NCBI GenBank assembly: GCA_944323655.1
Contig: CALUTL010000005.1
Location: 49,221-113,220 of the forward strand
DNA length: 64,000 nt
Reading direction: 5' to 3'
Origin: Candidatus Gastranaerophilales bacterium
GTDB lineage: Bacteria > Cyanobacteriota > Vampirovibrionia > Gastranaerophilales > Gastranaerophilaceae
Both the position numbers and the translations under genes were made by a program. A model generated the notes under the pieces. The model did not search any database, had not been told where the DNA came from, and was given only the letters and a program-made list of their open reading frames with translations. Below are positions 60,110-64,000 of this stretch, in pieces. The first letter of the stretch is position 1. The number at the start of each line of letters is the position of its first letter.

Positions 60110-60250
60110 TTTTTAATTCCTCATATTTATAATCTTTCAAAATTCTATATTGGACCAATGCTATTGTCAAACAATCATTTGCAACCATTTTTACAATATA
60201 AATTTATCTTCAAAATTTGCCATATAATATTTAAATGAAATAATCATATT

Positions 60251-60976
60251 ATGAAACAACTTTTTGCAACAACAGCGGATAATGTAAAAATCGCATTTAA
60301 CTTGTACCAAACAGGGCACAAGAATGTTGTTATAATTTGTCCGGGCTGGTTTATGACCAAAGACAGCAAAGCTTTTTCAACACTTGCCGAAGATTTATCC
60401 GAAAAATATGATGTTATCGCAATGGATTTCAGAGGTCACGGAAAAAGCGGAGGGCTGTATACATTTACCTCTAAAGAGCTTCTGGATCTTGATGCCGTTG
60501 TAGATTTTGCACGAGGGAATTACGAAAAAATAAACCTTGCAGGTTTTTCACTTGGAGGTGCCGTTGTACTCATTTATGGCGCTCAAAACACTGACATTAA
60601 CAGGATTATTGCAGTATCAGCACCGAGTGATTTTTATAAAATCGAAAACAAAATGTGGCATCCGAACGCTTGGATTCCTACATTTAAAAAATTTGAACCT
60701 AAAAGATGGGTTTCTGTAAGACCTTCACCTGTAATAAGAAAAAAAATTAAACCTCTTGATATTGCGGATAAAATTAAAGCACCGACACTTTTTGTTGCGG
60801 GAAGCGAAGACGTGACAGTTTATCCGTGGCATACTAAAAAACTTTACGAAAAAGCTGTCTGCCCTAAAAAACTTGAAATTTTTGAAAACGGAATTCATGC
60901 AGAAGACTTATTCCTGAGCGAACCCGAAAGATTTTTGAATCTTTGTTTCGATTGGCTTGAAAAAGATTTTGACTAA
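60251..60976 (+). CDS. Alpha/beta hydrolase
   Basis: A 241-residue serine hydrolase-like protein. Oxyanion strand VVIICPGWFMTKDSK, YDVIAMDFRGHGKSGG, nucleophile Ser in LAGFSLGGAV (about residue 98), acid in VAGSEDVTVYPWHT and His in ENGIHAEDLF. Substrate unknown; probably a cytoplasmic esterase or lipase-like enzyme. A TATAAT occurs about 22 bases before the ATG and no ribosome site is seen. Confidence 0.88.
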   Translation: MKQLFATTADNVKIAFNLYQTGHKNVVIICPGWFMTKDSKAFSTLAEDLSEKYDVIAMDFRGHGKSGGLYTFTSKELLDLDAVVDFARGNYEKINLAGFSLGGAVVLIYGAQNTDINRIIAVSAPSDFYKIENKMWHPNAWIPTFKKFEPKRWVSVRPSPVIRKKIKPLDIADKIKAPTLFVAGSEDVTVYPWHTKKLYEKAVCPKKLEIFENGIHAEDLFLSEPERFLNLCFDWLEKDFD

Positions 60977-60986
60977 ATTTGCGAAC

Positions 60987-61574
60987 TTAATCATCAAACT
61001 TTAATACCGACTGGGTTTTAAATCCTATCTCAAATAAATCACGCTTGCGAATTGCTGAAGTTAAATCAGGGTAATAATCAGGGGTATTCGGAGTAATCAA
61101 AAATTCTGCAATATTATATTTTTCATCATAATTGATTTTAACTTTTTTAATAAGCGACAAGTGCGCTCTGTCTAATCCGTCCGCAAGTCTTAAAATTCCG
61201 CCAAGACGCTTAACGATTTTACGTTCTTTTTTATCAAAATCTGAATAGATTTCATGCTTTTCTTTATCAGGCAAACTCCCCCTATGATATCTGCAAATAC
61301 ATGCGACAAGTTCTGCTTCTCTTTTGCCAAAGCCGTCCAAACCGTATTCCAAAACAAGCTTCTGACTATGTTTGTTATGATTTTTGCAGTCAACATAATA
61401 ACCGATATCATGCAAAATCGCTGCCGCCTCAAGAAGCTTTCTCTCTGATGATGACATTTCATAAATCTTGCTTGAAGCTTCATCAAAAATCATCATAGAA
61501 ATCTTTCTGACCTCAAAAGGATGAGCCGTACTATTTGAAAACTTTTCCAGTAATTCTTCCGCTGATAACCTCAT
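60987..61574 (-). CDS. Ppx/GppA-type HD-domain protein
   Basis: A 195-residue stand-alone HD domain like the C-terminal half of exopolyphosphatase/guanosine pentaphosphatase. Visible motifs are LEAAAILHDIGYYVDCKNHNKHS (metal-binding HD) and CRYHRGSLPD, then GGILRLADGLDRAH. The N-terminal Ppx/GppA ATPase-like domain is absent. It may act on a phosphorylated or nucleotide substrate. A TGaTAAAAT lies six bases before the ATG with no ribosome site. Confidence 0.82.
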   Translation of the reverse strand: MRLSAEELLEKFSNSTAHPFEVRKISMMIFDEASSKIYEMSSSERKLLEAAAILHDIGYYVDCKNHNKHSQKLVLEYGLDGFGKREAELVACICRYHRGSLPDKEKHEIYSDFDKKERKIVKRLGGILRLADGLDRAHLSLIKKVKINYDEKYNIAEFLITPNTPDYYPDLTSAIRKRDLFEIGFKTQSVLKFDD

Positions 61575-61580
61575 ATATAA

Positions 61581-61586
61581 ATTTTA
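61581..61586 (-). promoter_or_regulatory. -10 element of the leaderless HD-domain gene
   Basis: Extended -10 TGaTAAAAT on the minus strand (hexamer 61581-61586), six bases before the ATG at 61572-61574; no ribosome site. Confidence 0.52.
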
Positions 61587-61646
61587 TCAAAAACATGGCA
61601 ACCGTTCAAATTTTATGATATAATATTTTAGGAGAAGGAATTTTTT

Positions 61647-62306
61647 ATGGACAATTTTCAGGGACAGGGGTTCGATTTATCACCGGAACTTCTGGATCAA
61701 ATTCAAGGAAATATTGAGGAAATTATAAAAAGTTTTCCGATTTCGGAAAGCAATAAAAAAGACGTCCTTAAAAAAATCAACTTTATGTACTCTCAAACCA
61801 GATATATGTCTGTAACTGATGCCTTGACAGGAATTTTTAACAGAAGACATTTTGAAACAACACTGGACAGAGAATTTTTGAGAGCCAAAAGATATTCAAG
61901 CGACCTAAGCCTTGCGGTTTTTGATATTGATTATTTTAAAAAAATAAACGATACGTACGGACACCTTTGCGGGGATTATGTATTAAAAGAGATCGCTTAT
62001 ATTGCGCTTGAGACCTTCAGAAAAACCGACATCATTTTCAGATACGGCGGAGAAGAATTTGTCGTTATCTTAACCGAAACCCCGATTGACAAAGCAATTA
62101 TTCCGCTTGAACGATTTAGAAAAGCAATAGAATCTTATCCGTTCTTCTATGATAACAAAGGATTTAAAGTTACCGTAAGCATTGGTGTGGAAACTTTAAA
62201 CCCTGAAATTTATGTATCGTCGGATTTGTTTTCAAATGCAGATAAAGCATTATACAAGGCCAAACAAGACGGCAGAAATCGTATTATAACAAGTTTAAAC
62301 CTTTAA
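61647..62306 (+). CDS. GGDEF-domain diguanylate cyclase
   Basis: A 219-residue protein: about 55 helical residues and then a full GGDEF domain with DALTGIFNRRHFE, FDIDYFKKINDTYGH and the active site FRYGGEEFVVIL. An allosteric I-site RxxD (RKTD) sits five residues before the GGEEF, so product inhibition by cyclic di-GMP is likely. No sensor domain or membrane helix is present. Ribosome site GGAGAAGG. Confidence 0.93.
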   Translation: MDNFQGQGFDLSPELLDQIQGNIEEIIKSFPISESNKKDVLKKINFMYSQTRYMSVTDALTGIFNRRHFETTLDREFLRAKRYSSDLSLAVFDIDYFKKINDTYGHLCGDYVLKEIAYIALETFRKTDIIFRYGGEEFVVILTETPIDKAIIPLERFRKAIESYPFFYDNKGFKVTVSIGVETLNPEIYVSSDLFSNADKALYKAKQDGRNRIITSLNL

Positions 62307-62308
62307 TT

Positions 62309-63472
62309 TTACTCCTTAAACTGGTCTAAAAGCATATTATGTTCTTCAAGATATTTAAGCCAAGCTTGTTTTTCAGGCGGAATATCAGCACGGGTTTTAC
62401 CATCCAGAATTGTTTCATCACCCTCAACCCCGTTTATTTCATCCATAATTTTATCGTGGAAAGTTGTAACATCAATTGACCAGTCCTCACTATCAAAATT
62501 CTTGCCTGTTGCTTTTTCAATAATATCAATATAATCCACAATCTGCTGAACAGTCATATTAGCCGTTTTTTCAAATTGTTCTTTTTTATCCGCATTTTCA
62601 GGCTTCAAAAATTCTCTAAAGTCCGAAGCTTTCATATCACGAACAGCTTGCCACTCAGCCTGGTATTTTGCATAATCTTCCGAAGACATAGCATCTGTCA
62701 CATCTTTTGGAAGCGCCTTAAATGCTGCCCAAGCAAGCCTGTTTTTGACTTCATAAGCACTGTTTTCATCACCTTCTTGAATTAAGGATTTAAATATAAG
62801 AGCACAGGCATTTTTAGGGGCCATAGGCGGTTTTGAAATATCCCCGCCGCAGCAGGAATCTGCCTGCTCAGGAGTTACAAGACGGGTGTAAGCATCAAGA
62901 TTTAATCTTTCATATAAGGCATTATCCTTAAATAACCACCTGTTTGCCTGAACTTTCATCAACTCATAAAGAAGCTGTGTTTCTTCATCACTAAGTTCTT
63001 TTCCAAATTGTTTTTTAATTCCTGCCTTAATTCCGATCATCGGATCTTCATTTTCAATCCAGTGTTTACACCAATCTTCAAAATTATCGCTCTTATAATC
63101 AGGAATTTCTTTTAAATTATATTTCTTTGCGAATTGTTCAGGTGTTAAATCACCATCCAAATGTCCTCCGTTATCATTATGATTTTTCCAGATGGCTTCT
63201 TCAATATTATTTCTAACCCCGTTACGATCAGCATCAATTCGCATCCATTTATTTACATTACGTTCGGCTTTAAAAATAGCCTCGCTCATTGCATTCAAAT
63301 CATCTCCGCTATACCCTGCCGCAAGCAATTCTTCATACGAAATTTTTCCGTTCTTGTCTTTGTCAAGCTTCATAAAAAGACTTTCATTTGTCTTTTTTAA
63401 TTCAGAATTTGTTGTCTGGCGGGCAGAACTGGTCTGTGAATTACTGCCGCTTAGTGAATTAATTTCCGTCAT
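62309..63472 (-). CDS. EF-hand calcium-binding protein, function unknown
   Basis: A 387-residue protein without a signal peptide. A Ser/Thr/Asn-rich N-terminus is followed by two EF-hand loops with all ligands in place: residues 37-48 (DKDKNGKISYEE) and 80-91 (DADRNGVRNNIE). The remaining 290 residues are helical and unfamiliar; a Cys pair (SCCGGD) occurs near residue 206. GAGAGGAAG precedes the ATG. It may be a calcium-responsive or structural protein exported by a non-classical route. Confidence 0.75.
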   Translation of the reverse strand: MTEINSLSGSNSQTSSARQTTNSELKKTNESLFMKLDKDKNGKISYEELLAAGYSGDDLNAMSEAIFKAERNVNKWMRIDADRNGVRNNIEEAIWKNHNDNGGHLDGDLTPEQFAKKYNLKEIPDYKSDNFEDWCKHWIENEDPMIGIKAGIKKQFGKELSDEETQLLYELMKVQANRWLFKDNALYERLNLDAYTRLVTPEQADSCCGGDISKPPMAPKNACALIFKSLIQEGDENSAYEVKNRLAWAAFKALPKDVTDAMSSEDYAKYQAEWQAVRDMKASDFREFLKPENADKKEQFEKTANMTVQQIVDYIDIIEKATGKNFDSEDWSIDVTTFHDKIMDEINGVEGDETILDGKTRADIPPEKQAWLKYLEEHNMLLDQFKE

Positions 63473-63499
63473 AGTTTATACTTCCTCTCTATTTGTTTT

Positions 63500-63508
63500 A
63501 TTATACCA
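63500..63508 (-). promoter_or_regulatory. Extended -10 of the EF-hand gene
   Basis: TGgTATAAT on the minus strand (hexamer 63500-63505), 28 bases before the ATG at 63470-63472. It overlaps the stop codon of the upstream gene. Confidence 0.5.
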
Positions 63509-63863
63509 TTTTTCTTGTTTCATTACCTGCAATATCAAAAATGCTTGTATCCATTGGAATTTCATTGTTTAATGCTAATTTTTCGGTATTTTTGTCTTTA
63601 GAATTATCAGTTTCACTAATTCCTGCTGCTGCATTTACGCTATTTCTCTGGTTTTTAGGCAGCATATTAGTAAAACTTTTACCTTCTTTTTCAGCTACAA
63701 AAATAGATAATTCACTTGCAAAACTACCGTTATAAGATGCTATATTGGAAAGCGAAACCGTATCACTTCCGTCAAAATCAGTTCTACCGTTCATCAAAGC
63801 AATCATATCTTTTGGATTAAATCCCGGAAATTGTCCATAAATATCTCCAACAGTTATTGCCAT
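63501..63863 (-). CDS. Hypothetical protein
   Basis: A 120-residue polar protein (MAITVGDIYGQFPGFNPKDM ...), Asn/Ser/Asp-rich, without membrane segments. AAAGGAGG lies just before the ATG. Family unknown. It is upstream of, and in the same direction as, the EF-hand gene, so the two may share a transcript. Confidence 0.65.
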   Translation of the reverse strand: MAITVGDIYGQFPGFNPKDMIALMNGRTDFDGSDTVSLSNIASYNGSFASELSIFVAEKEGKSFTNMLPKNQRNSVNAAAGISETDNSKDKNTEKLALNNEIPMDTSIFDIAGNETRKMV

Positions 63864-63925
63864 ATATCCTCCTTTAATTTGTACATATATGTATATAAAG
63901 TATTTTGATAATCAGAAATTGCGCA

Positions 63926-64000
63926 CACCACACCACACCACACCACACCACACCACACCACACCACACCACACCACACCACACCACACCACACCACACCA
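63926..64000. repeat. (CACCA)15 pentanucleotide tandem array at the window end
   Basis: Fifteen uninterrupted copies of the 5-base unit CACCA fill 63926-64000 and run to the last base. No ORF or known element accounts for it. It could be a natural simple-sequence repeat or an assembly artefact at a contig end. Confidence 0.9.

Noticed and set aside
63926..64000. CRISPR or telomere-like array
   Set aside because: A contiguous 5-base unit without spacers is a simple repeat, and nothing else supports a linear chromosome end.

Overview
The window is an AT-rich, gene-dense bacterial chromosome segment with no photosynthesis genes. It carries lipopolysaccharide-export genes (lptB plus a LptF/LptG-type permease), a TonB/ExbB/ExbD energy-transduction operon, an export gate of the flagellar or type III family, type IV prepilin-like and LysM proteins, a reverse rubrerythrin, and many short signal-peptide or single-membrane-segment proteins I do not recognise. 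This mix suggests a diderm anaerobic relative of cyanobacteria, most likely Gastranaerophilales (Vampirovibrionia/Melainabacteria). That placement is an inference from gene content; no 16S gene is present.

Layout. 0.1-4.5 kb: two related secreted proteins, then tonB-exbB-exbD-exbD. 4.5-5.6 kb: a membrane-anchored hypothetical gene. 6.0-8.6 kb: lptB, a permease and a phosphodiester-glycosidase-like secreted protein. 8.6-15 kb, minus strand: a repeat protein, a SIMPL protein, ligA and an agmatinase-family enzyme. 15-20 kb: SpoIID-like protein, HU and FtsH. 20-22 kb: the two subunits of a corrinoid iron-sulfur protein (AcsD/AcsC type). 22-26 kb: a double-SpoA C-ring-like protein with FliO, FliP, FliQ and FliR. 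26-27 kb: HemW. 27.7-34.5 kb: an unusual set made of a 1083-residue membrane protein with a TonB-type C-terminus, a sigma factor and a zinc-ribbon ATPase. 34.7-42.3 kb: gatA, small genes, dnaK and an acyl-CoA synthetase. 42.3-52.4 kb: rubrerythrin, miaB, mtnA, a degenerate matrixin-like TPR protein, ruvC, a LysM protein, a prepilin with a cysteine-rich tail, and rarA. 52.4-55.2 kb: an orphan solute-binding protein and small hypotheticals. 55.4-56.4 kb: the RNase P RNA gene followed by an exact 279-bp tandem duplication. 56.4-58.8 kb: thrC and hom. 59-64 kb: glycosyltransferase, hydrolase, HD-domain and GGDEF proteins, an EF-hand protein, and finally a (CACCA)15 pentamer array running off the window.

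Genes acting together: the Ton operon energises outer-membrane processes; the Lpt genes export LPS; hom and thrC make threonine; the SpoA-FliO-P-Q-R block forms a C-ring component and the export gate; the TonB-like protein, sigma factor and ATPase look like one signalling locus. A recurring regulatory feature is a -10 element (often TGnTAnnAT) placed only 6-7 nt before the ATG with no Shine-Dalgarno sequence. At least ten genes show it, which suggests leaderless mRNAs are common in this organism.
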